A stretch of 39,161 nucleotides of DNA, taken from positions 1-39,161 of the forward strand of contig JAGPVT010000181.1 in the NCBI GenBank assembly GCA_018066865.1, given 5' to 3'. The DNA is from Marinobacter sp. GTDB taxonomy: Bacteria > Pseudomonadota > Gammaproteobacteria > Pseudomonadales > Oleiphilaceae. Below the pieces are notes generated by a model. The model was not told the origin of the DNA and did no database searches. It saw only the letters and a list, made by a program, of their open reading frames with translations. How positions within the stretch are numbered: position 1 is the stretch's first letter; the number at the start of each line of letters is the position of its first letter. Made by a program: the position numbers and the translations under genes. Shown here in pieces: positions 1-9,800 of the stretch.

Positions 1-238
1 GGCGGCGCAGAAGAGCTGCAGCCCAGCGCAGCTCTCACTGGCCTGGCTCTTGTCCAAGGGGCCCAACATCGTGCCAATCCCTGGCACAAAGCAACTACGC
101 TATCTGGAGGAAAATGTGGCTGCAGCGCAGATCACACTTAGTGCAAAGGAGCAGTTGCAGCTTGAAACGGCGATTGAACGGCTGCCTGTGATAGGAGAAC
201 GCTACACCTCTGAAGGCATGAAGGGGGTGAACGCATGA
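1..238 (+). CDS. Aldo/keto reductase, C-terminal fragment (5' end outside window)
   Basis: The open frame runs in from the left edge (codons start at position 2) and ends at a TGA at 236-238, leaving about 78 residues. The text reads SPAQLSLAWLL, then NIVPIPGTKQLRYLEENVAA, and ends with a GERY segment. This is the typical C-terminal part of the aldo/keto reductase (AKR) family, where the PIPGTK segment contributes to NADPH binding. The family reduces aldehydes and ketones with NADPH in the cytoplasm; the substrate cannot be told from this fragment. The next gene starts inside the stop codon (ATGA overlap), so the two are probably co-translated. The catalytic Asp-Tyr-Lys-His residues lie outside the window. 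Confidence 0.85.
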   Translation, partial: AAQKSCSPAQLSLAWLLSKGPNIVPIPGTKQLRYLEENVAAAQITLSAKEQLQLETAIERLPVIGERYTSEGMKGVNA

Positions 239-615
239 GTGCCAAACACTCCAATCGACGCACGCAAGCATTGGCGCTTCTTGAAAAACTCGAGCCCGGT
301 GCGCCTGAACGCGTAGCGAAAAACCTCGATGATTTTCACTGCGAAGCCGCCGAGATACTGCTGGGTTTTGCCTTCACCGACGTGGTTGCACGTGAAGGGA
401 TTCCTCTGAAGGTTCGCGAGATGCTGACCGTCGCAATGCTTGCGGCGATGGGGACGGGACCTGGGCAACTTGAATTTCACATGCGCGCGGCTCTGAACAC
501 CGGAGCCTCCCATGATGAAATCGTCGAGATTGTCCTGCAAGTGGCGGTGTACGCGGGCATTCCCGCAGCAATGAATGCCATAACGGCGGCGAAATCCGCC
601 TTCATGGCCCGTTGA
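235..615 (+). CDS. Carboxymuconolactone decarboxylase (CMD) family protein
   Basis: This protein of 126 residues belongs to the CMD/AhpD-like all-helical family. The core is recognisable in the segments VREMLTVAML (about residue 60), QLEFHMRAALNTGAS and EIVEIVLQVAVYAGIPAAMN. The length matches PcaC-type single-domain members (about 120-130 residues). The CxxC pair of the peroxidase AhpD is not present, so a peroxidase role is unlikely. True 4-carboxymuconolactone decarboxylases act in protocatechuate breakdown, but no other pathway gene is visible, so the substrate is unknown. Its ATG overlaps the stop of the upstream aldo/keto reductase, which suggests a small redox operon. Confidence 0.85.
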   Translation: MSAKHSNRRTQALALLEKLEPGAPERVAKNLDDFHCEAAEILLGFAFTDVVAREGIPLKVREMLTVAMLAAMGTGPGQLEFHMRAALNTGASHDEIVEIVLQVAVYAGIPAAMNAITAAKSAFMAR

Positions 616-745
616 TCCGGTGGGCGCTGACGCCTTGCCGGCCCCTGCAATCTATGTGGTGATTTTCAACGGAGGGGCGTTTGATCCTTGCACAGACTTC
701 GCTCTCATAGATCTTTCTGGTTGCTGCCTTCAAAAGCTGGCATCG

Positions 746-3058
746 TCAAATCGCACCCCCAAGCACCGACGCTAACCCGGAAGCACGTACCACCCTCTGG
801 CCCACACTGTCGCTGAACACGCTGGCGTCGCCGGTGATCAGGCTGAACCAGTTTTTTGCACGGGTGATGCCGGTGTACACCAGCTCTCGTGTCAGTACCG
901 GGCTGAGGCGGTCAGGCAGAATCAGGCAGGTGTGATTGAACTCCGAGCCCTGGGATTTATGCACCGTCATGGCGTACACGGTTTCCAGCTGCTGCAGCCG
1001 GCTGGGTGAGATCCAGCGGATGTCGCTGCTGCCATCGCTGGCGGGAAACGCGACGCGTAATACCGTTTGTGGGCTCTCGCTGCTGTTTTGCGGTTTATCG
1101 CCCCAAGGCAGGCCGAAGGTAATACCCACATCGCCGTTCATCAGGCCCAGGTTGTAATCATTGCCGGTGATCAGCACCGGGCGCCCGGCATACCAGCCTT
1201 CGGCTCGTGGAATCAGGCGTTGCGCCAACAAGTGGTGGGCGATCAGCTCGTTCAGCCCTTCTACGCCCCAGAGCCCGCGGCGCAGGGCGCAGAGCACCTG
1301 AAAATCACTGAAGGCCTGCAACACCGATCTTGCCAGCGCGTCCCACTGTTCCGTTGTGCTGTTGCTGTTCAGACCGTGATCCTGCATCAGCGATAAGTAG
1401 TGGCGATAGCCTACCGGTGGCGGCAGGGGTTGGTTGTTGCCATCGATTCGTCCTTCCCCGTTATTGCTGAATGCCTGAGGACTGCCACTGACCGAGTGGC
1501 CGCAGATCAGCGCCTGAGTGTCTTCCAGTGGTGGTTTGTTGGTGCGGCCATTCAGCCACACCACATCTTCAAACTCTGCGTTACGGGCCTGCTGAAGGGT
1601 GCTGGCGTCCAAGGTGTTGGTGTTGACTGCTTCGGCCAGTTGGCGAATGCCACTGCCTTCGGCAAAGCGGTAACTCTTGCGCAACATGGCCACTGCCTGA
1701 TCCAGGGGCTGACCGTCGGCGCTCTGCAGGGTTGTCGGGATGTCGGTGCCAGTAATGGTTTTCAGCCATTGCACCGTGGCAGGCAGGTAATACCCGTCAG
1801 GCGCACGCTGACACAGTTCGCCTAACACTGCGCCGGCGTCTACCGAGGCCAGCTGGTCTTTATCACCCAACAGAATCAGTTGGGCGTTGGCGGGCAGGGC
1901 GTCAAATACCGACGCCATCAAGTCGAGGTCCACCATGGACGCTTCGTCGATCACCAGAATATCCACCAGCAGCGGGTTGTCGCGGTTATGGCGGAATTTG
2001 CGGGTGTCCGGACGGCTGCCCAGCAGCCGGTGCAGGGTGGTTACTTTGGTGGGAATGTCTGGCAGAGTCACCTGTCCCGGCAACTGCGCCAGTGGCAGGC
2101 GGCTGACGGCACCGCCAATGGATTCGTTCAGTCGCGCAGCAGCTTTGCCGGTGGGGGCAGCCAGGCGGATGCGGTATTTGCGCCCGTCCCGTTCGGTGGA
2201 TTCGCCCGCGACGGACTGCAGGGCGGCCAGTAAATTCACCACAGTGGTGGTCTTGCCGGTGCCGGGGCCACCGGTAATGACGGCGAAACGGTTGCGGGCC
2301 GCCAGGGCGCAGGCGAGCTTTTGATAGTCCACAGGCGAGCCCACAGAATCCTGGGGTTTAAACAGTACTTCCAGAGCTTTGCTCAGTGTTGTGGCAGCGG
2401 GTGAAGATGGGTCGGCCAGGGTGGACGACGGCTGCGCCAGACGCTGCAGAATGCCGGCAGCGATTTGCTGCTCATAGCGCCAGAAGCGGCGCAGGTAGAG
2501 CCGACTACCACTCAACACCAGCGGCGTAGTATGTGAACCATTACTTACCGCTAAAGCATTGTCCAGAGCGGCCAGGCATTGCTGAGTGGATACGCGAGCC
2601 AGGACTTCTCCGGGGCCATTGAGGCTGCCGCCAGTGTTTGCTGGCTCTGCCGATGTGCCTGGCGAATTGTCCCTGTTGTGAGCGGAGTGAGATGCGTTCG
2701 GCTCCTCCGGTGGCAGCGAGAGAGTGCTGTCGGCATCGGCCAGCAGGGTGGCCAGATCCACGCACACGTGGCCCCGGCCCACCTGGTGAGAAGTCAGTGC
2801 AGCGAGTAGCAAAACCAGCGGTTGCGGGGCTTCACCCTGCTCTTTCGACAGATCCTGAATCAGCCGCGCAAAGCGCACGTCTAATGGTCGAATCCAGCCG
2901 GCTTGCTGCCAGTTATCCAGCAACTCCAGAAGGGCTTCTGTCTGGTTCAACGCAAGGCTGCTGTCCTGGCTGGGAGTAACTGAAGCAGTTTTAACCACAT
3001 CAACGGCCTCATCCAGATCAAAGGCAAACTGGTTATCGGTATTCCGCGTTTTGCTCAT
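746..3058 (-). CDS. recD: Exonuclease V alpha subunit RecD
   Basis: This 770-residue protein is the 5'-to-3' helicase subunit of the RecBCD enzyme, which unwinds and degrades DNA at double-strand ends until it meets Chi. It shows a superfamily 1 helicase core: Walker A ITGGPGTGKTTT near residue 265, Walker B VIDEASMVDLDLM, the YAMTVHKSQGSEF motif and the closing ELVYTGITRAKNWF motif. The N-terminal ~200 residues match the RecB-contacting region of RecD, with a variable linker rich in Ser, Asn and Pro around residues 120-150. It is longer than E. coli RecD (about 608 residues). Its ATG overlaps the recB stop by 4 bp, so it is the last gene of recC-recB-recD. A 130-bp gap without visible signals separates it from the convergent CMD gene. 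Confidence 0.97.
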   Translation of the reverse strand: MSKTRNTDNQFAFDLDEAVDVVKTASVTPSQDSSLALNQTEALLELLDNWQQAGWIRPLDVRFARLIQDLSKEQGEAPQPLVLLLAALTSHQVGRGHVCVDLATLLADADSTLSLPPEEPNASHSAHNRDNSPGTSAEPANTGGSLNGPGEVLARVSTQQCLAALDNALAVSNGSHTTPLVLSGSRLYLRRFWRYEQQIAAGILQRLAQPSSTLADPSSPAATTLSKALEVLFKPQDSVGSPVDYQKLACALAARNRFAVITGGPGTGKTTTVVNLLAALQSVAGESTERDGRKYRIRLAAPTGKAAARLNESIGGAVSRLPLAQLPGQVTLPDIPTKVTTLHRLLGSRPDTRKFRHNRDNPLLVDILVIDEASMVDLDLMASVFDALPANAQLILLGDKDQLASVDAGAVLGELCQRAPDGYYLPATVQWLKTITGTDIPTTLQSADGQPLDQAVAMLRKSYRFAEGSGIRQLAEAVNTNTLDASTLQQARNAEFEDVVWLNGRTNKPPLEDTQALICGHSVSGSPQAFSNNGEGRIDGNNQPLPPPVGYRHYLSLMQDHGLNSNSTTEQWDALARSVLQAFSDFQVLCALRRGLWGVEGLNELIAHHLLAQRLIPRAEGWYAGRPVLITGNDYNLGLMNGDVGITFGLPWGDKPQNSSESPQTVLRVAFPASDGSSDIRWISPSRLQQLETVYAMTVHKSQGSEFNHTCLILPDRLSPVLTRELVYTGITRAKNWFSLITGDASVFSDSVGQRVVRASGLASVLGGAI

Positions 3059-6000
3059 GCCGCCACCTCCCCGGGTGCTGTCTTGCCGTCAAACATGGCA
3101 TCCAGTTGTTCGATCAGTGCTCTGGGTGGTTTGTCGGTAAACGCCCCTGCCCCGGGCGCATTCACGCCGCGTAAAAACAGATACACCGCGCCGCCCATGT
3201 GCTGGCCGTAGTCATAATCCGGCAGGCGGGCTTTCAGCAAACGGTGCAGGGCCAGCAAATAAAGGATGTACTGCAGGTCGTAGCGTTTCTCCAGAATCGC
3301 CTCACCCATGGCTTGATCTGTGTAGGCGCTGTCGTTATCGCCAAGATAGTTGGATTTGTAGTCCAGCACGTAATATTGCCCGTTGTGTTCAAACACCAGA
3401 TCGATAAAGCCTTTCAGCATGCCGTTGAAGCGCCCGTCATCCACCCGCGGTCGGTCAGCGCCGTTGAGAGTGTGCTCGGTAACCAGTCTGTCCATGGCCC
3501 GGGTGCTGACGTTGCGGCTTTCAAACCAGAACTCCAGTTCCGGGCGCAGTGTGCCAAGGCTGGCCAGGCTGGTGCTTTCGCCGCTACTGCGGCTCAACGG
3601 CAGTGGCTGGCGGATCAGCGCCAGTATCCACTGTTCCAGAGTATCAACCCAGTCACTCCAGCCCCGGGTGCTGCAGCGGCGGGTGAGCTGTTCGCGCAGT
3701 TGTGAGGGGTTATTCACAATGTGTTGCAGGCCCTGCTGCACGCACCATTCCAGCAAATCGTGCAGAAAGGTTCCCGGGCCTGCGCCTTTGGGAAAATGAT
3801 GCAGGCTGTGGCTGAGCGGGATGATCAAGTCGTCCGCCTCTGGGTTGTGGGCGCCCTCTTCCAACAGGTTCTGGGTTTCGGCGTCTTCCACTTCACCGGC
3901 GAATACTATGCCGGTGCCAGACAGGCCGCTGTACTCCAGGGAGGAGTAGCTGGCAATCCACCAGTCTTCCCGGGCCTCGCGGGTTGAGATCAGCGCTGGC
4001 CCGAGCGCTGCGGGTGCCTCTTCGGCGTAACGTAGACTGGTAGCCGCCGGCAACGGCTCGGCACACAGCTCGGTGTGGCCATTAACCAGATGGTTCAGCG
4101 CGTCACTCAGCGGCTGCTGCGCCGCAGGTTCACCACCCAGCAGGTAACCCAGGCCGCTGAGGTGCCAGTTTTCAATGTCGGCAACGCCGACCCAGGTGGC
4201 GAAGCGGGCGCGGGTCAGGGCCACGTAGAGTTTGCGGATGTCCTCGCCCAGCCGCTCCCGATCGGCGCGGGCAACGTTTTGGGGGCTGGGATCGAACACG
4301 GTGACCAGCTGAGAGTGGTCATCGTGATAACGCACGAACGACTGTTTTTCACTCTGGGCGCGGAACGCGGTGCCAAAGGGCAGGAACACCAGCGGGTATT
4401 CCAGGCCTTTGGACTTGTGCACGGTGATGACTTTCACCAACCCGGCATCGCTTTCCAGGCGCAGGGTGCGGTGTTCGTCTTCTTCGTCAGCCGCGCGCAG
4501 AATCTGGGTGTAGTGATGCACCAATGCGTGTTCGCCATCCAGTTGCAGGCTGTCCTGCTGCAGCAATTCGGCAATGTGCAGAATGTCGGTCAGCCGGCGC
4601 TCGCCGTCGGCGCGTTGCAGCAACTGGCCGGGCACGTCAAAGTCCATCAGGAAACTGCGCAGCATGGGCAGCACGCCCTGGCTTTGCCACTGTTGCTGAT
4701 AGCCCATAAAGCGTTCGATTTCGCGCTCCAGCGCCATCTCGTCGGTCAGCAGCCGGTCAAGATAACTCCAGGGTAGACCCAATGTAGGCGTGGCCAGCGC
4801 CGCGCGGGCGTAGGCCAACTGACGGGGTTCGGCAAAGGCTTTGAGCCAGTACAGCACTTCCTTTGCTTCTTGGGAGGTGAGTACCGAATCCCGGTCGGAC
4901 AGGTACACGCTTTTGATGCGCCTTTGGCCCAGGGCATCCCGCACCGCAGCCGCTTCGTTACGGTTATTCACCAGAATGGCGATGTCTTTGGGTGCAACCG
5001 GCTCCAGGTCAGTCGGATTGTCCGTCAGGGCAAAACCGGCCAAACCCTGCTGGCCCAAAGTCAGCAGGCGGGCGATTTCGCTGGCACAGGTTTCGGCCAC
5101 ATCCGTTGTGGCGGTGCCTTTGGCCAGGCTCTTGCGATTGCCGTTTCTGTCTTCCTGATCACTTTCCAGTGACCACAGCGTCAGGCTGGGCTGTATGTCG
5201 CCATTAACCGACCACAGGCGTTTGGTGCCGTTGGCCGCCACGCCCTGAAATGGCAGGGCTGAGGTATCGCCCTTGCCGAACAGGAAGGCACCTTCCGGGC
5301 TGTTTAGATCGCCATGCTCGAACACCCGGTTGACGGCTGTCACCATAGGTTTGGATGAACGGAAGTTGCGGCCCAGGGTCCAGGTGCGGTCGCGGGCGCC
5401 GGTGCGGGCGTCCAGATAGGTGTAGATGTCGGCGCCGCGGAAGCCGTAAATGGCCTGTTTCGGATCGCCGATCATCAGCAGGCAGGTATCCGGATGGTTC
5501 TCCGCAACCCGGTAAATCCGGTTGAAGATGCGGTATTGCACCGGATCGGTGTCCTGGAACTCATCGATCAGCGCCACCGGGAACTGCCGGCGAATGGTCG
5601 CCGCCAGTTGATCGCCGCGGGGGCCATGAAGCGCGTCGTCTAGCCGCGTGAGCAGGTCGTCAAAGCCCATTTCCGAGCGCTTTTGCTTTTCCGATTCCAG
5701 CCGCTGATTGATCCAACCCAGAGCGTGCTGAAGGATGCTGGATTTAGCTGTTGGCAGTTGTTTTAAATCCACTTCAAGTTGACTAATTTCAGACATGGCG
5801 GGGTGATGTGGAAATGGGTCAGCACCTTTCCATATTTCACCTAGTCCTTCTTCGGTTAGATAGAAGTAACCTTTGGGTCTTTTTTTCTCACTTTCCAGAA
5901 ACCCTTTTGGAAGACTCTCCGCGCTTTCAGTCCAATTTTCGAGATGAGAGAGAGCGTTTCTTATGGTATTTGCCTGTGTCCCACCAATGAGCTTATCGCT

Positions 6001-6816
6001 GGCTTTTTTATAGTTCTGAGTTGTATCTATCCACTCTCGAAGCTCGGAGCACCACTCCTTCCAAGGCTCTTTCAATCGCTGGAGATAGTCCGATTTCTCT
6101 TTCTCTGCTTTATCAATAAGAACCTCTGCTGACTCGACCGGTAATACATTACTTTTCACCTTCCCAATTAGTGATTTCAGGGCTTTGCCAAGATCAGTTG
6201 GATTTTGCCACCATGATATTAAATCTGCGGTTTTTTCGGGGTTGAGCGGATAGATAAACGTGCGCCAGTAGTCGCGCGCTACTTCATCGAGCAGCTCGCT
6301 CTGATCGGTTTCCAGTGACAGGCGAAACAGGCTGCCGCTGTCGAACGCGTGCTCAGTGAGCATACGGTTACACCAGGCATGGATAGTGGACACCGCGGCC
6401 TCGTCCATCCATTCAGCGGCCAGCAGCAGCTTTTTGCGGCAGTCTGGCCAAGTTGCCGGATCTGGATAACTCTCATCCCGGAGCTGATGGATCAGTGCGG
6501 TTTCTGCAGAGGCCTGGATGCTGTCGGAGGTACTGGAAAATACCTCAGCGGCCTGAGTGAGCCGTGTGCGAATACGATCCCGCAGTTCCTTGGTAGCCGC
6601 GTCGGTAAAGGTTACGACCAGGAGGTTTGGCGGCAGCATGCCGGCAGCCAGAGCACTGCCTTTGGGTTGTCCATGGCCCAATACCAAACGCACGTACAGG
6701 ATTGCGATGGTGAAGGTTTTGCCGGTACCGGCGCTGGCCTCAATCAGGCTGCTACCGTTCAGGGGCAGCGCAAGCGGATCAAGATTCGGGTTCGTAGCCG
6801 CTGTGGTAGTCGTCAT
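3055..6816 (-). CDS. recB: Exonuclease V beta subunit RecB
   Basis: This 1253-residue protein is the 3'-to-5' helicase and nuclease subunit of RecBCD, and loads RecA after Chi. Visible motifs in order are Walker A ASAGTGKT (residues 27-34), VTFTDAATKELRDRI, VSTIHAWCNRML, ALIDEFQDTDP (about 415), MIGDPKQAIYGFRGAD, VITVHKSKGLEYPLVFLP and LYVALTRAR. The C-terminal nuclease has GTFLHDLLEW, then FIDLVF and YYVLDYKSNYLG with the Asp and Asp-Tyr-Lys catalytic residues near 1140-1155, then a YDLQYILYLLALHR helix. The nuclease therefore appears intact. It overlaps recC upstream and recD downstream by 4 bp each. Residues about 195-360 are encoded by a markedly AT-richer stretch with a Lys/Glu-rich product, described separately. 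The length is slightly above E. coli RecB (1180). Confidence 0.97.
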   Translation of the reverse strand: MTTTTAATNPNLDPLALPLNGSSLIEASAGTGKTFTIAILYVRLVLGHGQPKGSALAAGMLPPNLLVVTFTDAATKELRDRIRTRLTQAAEVFSSTSDSIQASAETALIHQLRDESYPDPATWPDCRKKLLLAAEWMDEAAVSTIHAWCNRMLTEHAFDSGSLFRLSLETDQSELLDEVARDYWRTFIYPLNPEKTADLISWWQNPTDLGKALKSLIGKVKSNVLPVESAEVLIDKAEKEKSDYLQRLKEPWKEWCSELREWIDTTQNYKKASDKLIGGTQANTIRNALSHLENWTESAESLPKGFLESEKKRPKGYFYLTEEGLGEIWKGADPFPHHPAMSEISQLEVDLKQLPTAKSSILQHALGWINQRLESEKQKRSEMGFDDLLTRLDDALHGPRGDQLAATIRRQFPVALIDEFQDTDPVQYRIFNRIYRVAENHPDTCLLMIGDPKQAIYGFRGADIYTYLDARTGARDRTWTLGRNFRSSKPMVTAVNRVFEHGDLNSPEGAFLFGKGDTSALPFQGVAANGTKRLWSVNGDIQPSLTLWSLESDQEDRNGNRKSLAKGTATTDVAETCASEIARLLTLGQQGLAGFALTDNPTDLEPVAPKDIAILVNNRNEAAAVRDALGQRRIKSVYLSDRDSVLTSQEAKEVLYWLKAFAEPRQLAYARAALATPTLGLPWSYLDRLLTDEMALEREIERFMGYQQQWQSQGVLPMLRSFLMDFDVPGQLLQRADGERRLTDILHIAELLQQDSLQLDGEHALVHHYTQILRAADEEDEHRTLRLESDAGLVKVITVHKSKGLEYPLVFLPFGTAFRAQSEKQSFVRYHDDHSQLVTVFDPSPQNVARADRERLGEDIRKLYVALTRARFATWVGVADIENWHLSGLGYLLGGEPAAQQPLSDALNHLVNGHTELCAEPLPAATSLRYAEEAPAALGPALISTREAREDWWIASYSSLEYSGLSGTGIVFAGEVEDAETQNLLEEGAHNPEADDLIIPLSHSLHHFPKGAGPGTFLHDLLEWCVQQGLQHIVNNPSQLREQLTRRCSTRGWSDWVDTLEQWILALIRQPLPLSRSSGESTSLASLGTLRPELEFWFESRNVSTRAMDRLVTEHTLNGADRPRVDDGRFNGMLKGFIDLVFEHNGQYYVLDYKSNYLGDNDSAYTDQAMGEAILEKRYDLQYILYLLALHRLLKARLPDYDYGQHMGGAVYLFLRGVNAPGAGAFTDKPPRALIEQLDAMFDGKTAPGEVAA
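5720..6240. other. AT-rich patch inside recB
   Basis: Eight consecutive 60-base rows from 5761 to 6240 contain 42-47% G+C by direct count, while rows just outside contain 53-70%. The reading frame stays open and encodes a Lys/Glu-rich segment around residues 195-350 of RecB, between the early helicase motifs and DEFQDTDP, where the 1B subdomain is expected. This looks like a fast-evolving or recombined segment, not an insertion that breaks the gene. Confidence 0.7.
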
Positions 6817-9800
6817 AGCTTGCCCTCAATCTGACCGGCGGCGGATTTGTCCTGTTCGGCTTCCCATAAAGGCACGTAAAGCGCGTGCAGCAAAGCCTCA
6901 AATTCGCCGCTTTGCATTAAGGCTTCAGCACTTTCGAAAGCGCCTCGCAGATAGCCAGTGTCGCGCTCCAGGGCCGTGGTGTAAGCCTGCTGGGCATCGC
7001 TGATGGCGCGCTCGTGATCACCGAGGAATTTTTTGCTCTGGTAGAAACTGTAAATCCAGGCAAAACCGGCCTCACAGTGCAGCGGCAAAGCGCGGGTGCT
7101 GGCCTCTATCCAGCGCGCCAGTAAGGCGTCGAGGTGTTTGGCGGCGGTTTCTTTGGGCAGAGGTGCAAAGCGGACTTTGCGGCCTTCCTCCTTGCCCAGA
7201 ATCAGGGTTTCAAAAGGTTGCGCCGTCAGTTGTCCGGCCAGGTGAATCACCCAGTCCCGCATCAGGTTGGCGTAGCGGAGTTTTTTGCTGTTACCGCTGC
7301 CGGTGAGCAGGCTGGAACCGGCGATAACCAGCCGGCAGGCTTTACCTTCATGGTTGCGGCGCAGGTTATTGATCAGGTCCAGCACCTCCACGGACCCGGT
7401 GCTGTTGGTCAGACGGTATTCAAATGGCAGCGGTTCGTTGATCGCCTCGGGCCATTCGGTCAGAGCGCTCTGATACCGTTGGAACAGATCCGGCAGGCGG
7501 CCGGAGAGGTCACTGCGCAGCCTGTGTTCGGTTATACCCATACCCAGGTCGCCGCGCCGCGCCATGCGATCCAGAGTGCTTTCCAGGCGTTCGTGCAGGT
7601 CTTCTTCATTACTGGCTTTCAGTAGGCCCTGCTCAATCAGTTCAGTGTCCAGACGCCAACGGTCGAGTCCGTTCAGGTCAAAGTTTTCGTTATCCGTGTC
7701 GTCGTCTTCCACATCCTCGAAGCGCACCTGCAAGCGGCGCTGGTAAAAGGTATCCACGGGTTTTTTCAGGAAGCCGGCCAGATCGTTGAGGGTGATGGGT
7801 TCCTCGGGCTGCTGATACGGTAAGGCTGTTTGCGGAGATTGTTCAACCGCTTCGTTGCCATGGGCACCGCGCCATTCGTGTTCGTAGGTGAACAGGCTGC
7901 GAGCGGCAAGCACCTCGGAGAGTGGCTTTGGCTGACCACCGTCACTCTGGCCATTGGCCCGGGGGAAATAGTCGCGGCTGAACGGCTGCAAAGGGTGGCA
8001 GGTGGTGAGGGCACCGGTTACGGCAGCGTCTGGCTGCCCGGGTAGTTGCCACAAGCTGTCGAGATGATCCTGCAACTGGCCCACCAGTACCGACGGTGGT
8101 CGCGGCGAGTCGTCGCGAATGCTGCGCCCTACCCAGCTGATGTACAGCTGTTCGCGGGCAGACAGCATGGCTTCGAGAAACAGGTAACGGTCGTCTTCCC
8201 TGCGCGAACGGTCGCCCGGCCGATAGTCCTGAGCCATCAGGTCAAAATCCACCGGCGGTCGCGAGCGTGGGTAGTCGCCGTCGTTCATACCCAGCAAGCA
8301 TACCTTGCGGAAGGGAATGGCACGCATGGGCATCAAGGTGGCGAAGTTTACCTTGCCGGCCAGGAAGCGTTGGTTCAAACCGCCTTCGTCGAGGCCTTCC
8401 AGTAATACGTCTTTCACAATATTTAATGGCAGCGATTGTTGATCCAGCCCGGCGGCCAGTGTGTCCTCCAGCCACTGCTCCAGTTGCCGGCGAAAGCGGT
8501 TCAGCAGCAACAGGTCATGCCCCTCTACCTTGTGGAAAAACTGCTCCAGCATGGCTGAGAAGAGCTCTTCCCACTGCTGAGGGGTGCCGCTTGCCTGCAG
8601 CTCCCGCCACAGAGTTTCCAGGCGATACACGAACTCGCCAAGACGGCCTGCCAGGCTGGCCTGCAGCCCGCCGATTTCGCCGTAGGGCTGAACGCCGGCC
8701 CAGGGCTCGTCGTCGCCCATGCCGTAACCGAGCAGCATGGAACGCAGGCCGGATTGCCAGGTGTTGCGATCCAGATCAGCCGGTAGCTCCAGGCTTTCGC
8801 GGTGGTCGCCGTGCAGGCCCCAGCGTATGTTGGCGCCCTCTACCCAGCGCCGGGCCAGGGGGATTTCTTCTTCGGCAATCTCGAAACGGTCGCGGATCCC
8901 GGGCACTTCCAGCAGGCTGATGATCTCACTCACCCCGAAACGGCTGCGGGGCAGAGACATGAGCGTCTCCAGGGCAATCAGTACCGGCTCGTGGTGGCGT
9001 TGGCCCTGGTCGGAAATGGTGAACGGAATGTGGCGTTTGCGTCCTGGCGGGTAGCGGCCGAACACTGCTTGTATATGGGGTGCGTAGACGTTGATATCCG
9101 GCACCATCACCATCACATCCCGCGGCCGCAGCGTGGAATCGGCATTAAAGGCGGCCAGCAGTTGATCGTGCAGAATCTCCACTTCCCGTTGCGGGCTGTG
9201 GGCGTCGTGGAAGGCCAAGGAATGATCCCGGCTCAGATCAAGCTGGCGCTGTTCATCGCGGATTTCCTGCAACGGCGTCAGGTTGTAAATGTCGTTCTGC
9301 AGCTGGTGCAGCAGGCACGGGGCCTGCCCTGTGCCATGCTCGGAGAAAATGTCGATCTTCTGATCCGGGGTCTGGAAGCTGGCGCGGTATTCATCGGGGT
9401 TGTCGAATTCATCCAGCAGGCGAATGTAGTCCCGGCCCTGCTTGCCCCAGGCTGCCAGCAGCGGGTTGGCGTGCTGGTGCAGCTGGTCGGCGTCGTCAAT
9501 CTGCGACAGCGTGGGATGGCTGGCACCGCGTTTGCGCTCGGCTTTCAGCAGTTCGCGGTCGCTGACAATATCGGCCCAGTAAAACTGCGAAGGGTTGTGA
9601 ACGCAGAGCACCACCTGGCTGAAACGGCTAAGCACATAGAGCGCTTCCAGCGCCTGACGCGGCAGCGACGACACCCCGAACACCACAATGCGCCTGGGTA
9701 AGCGGCTTGGGTGAGCCGGCGTGGTGATGCGCTGGCCTTCGTCCATAAACCGGGTATGAATCTGCGAGCGGCTGGTGTGAGCTTCAGCGCCTGTGTCTTC

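Noticed and set aside
8802..9701. 299-codon plus-strand frame opposite recC
   Set aside because: Antisense to RecC, with low-complexity Gln/His/Val content typical of shadows in GC-rich genes; the same holds for the other plus-strand frames between 900 and 10300.
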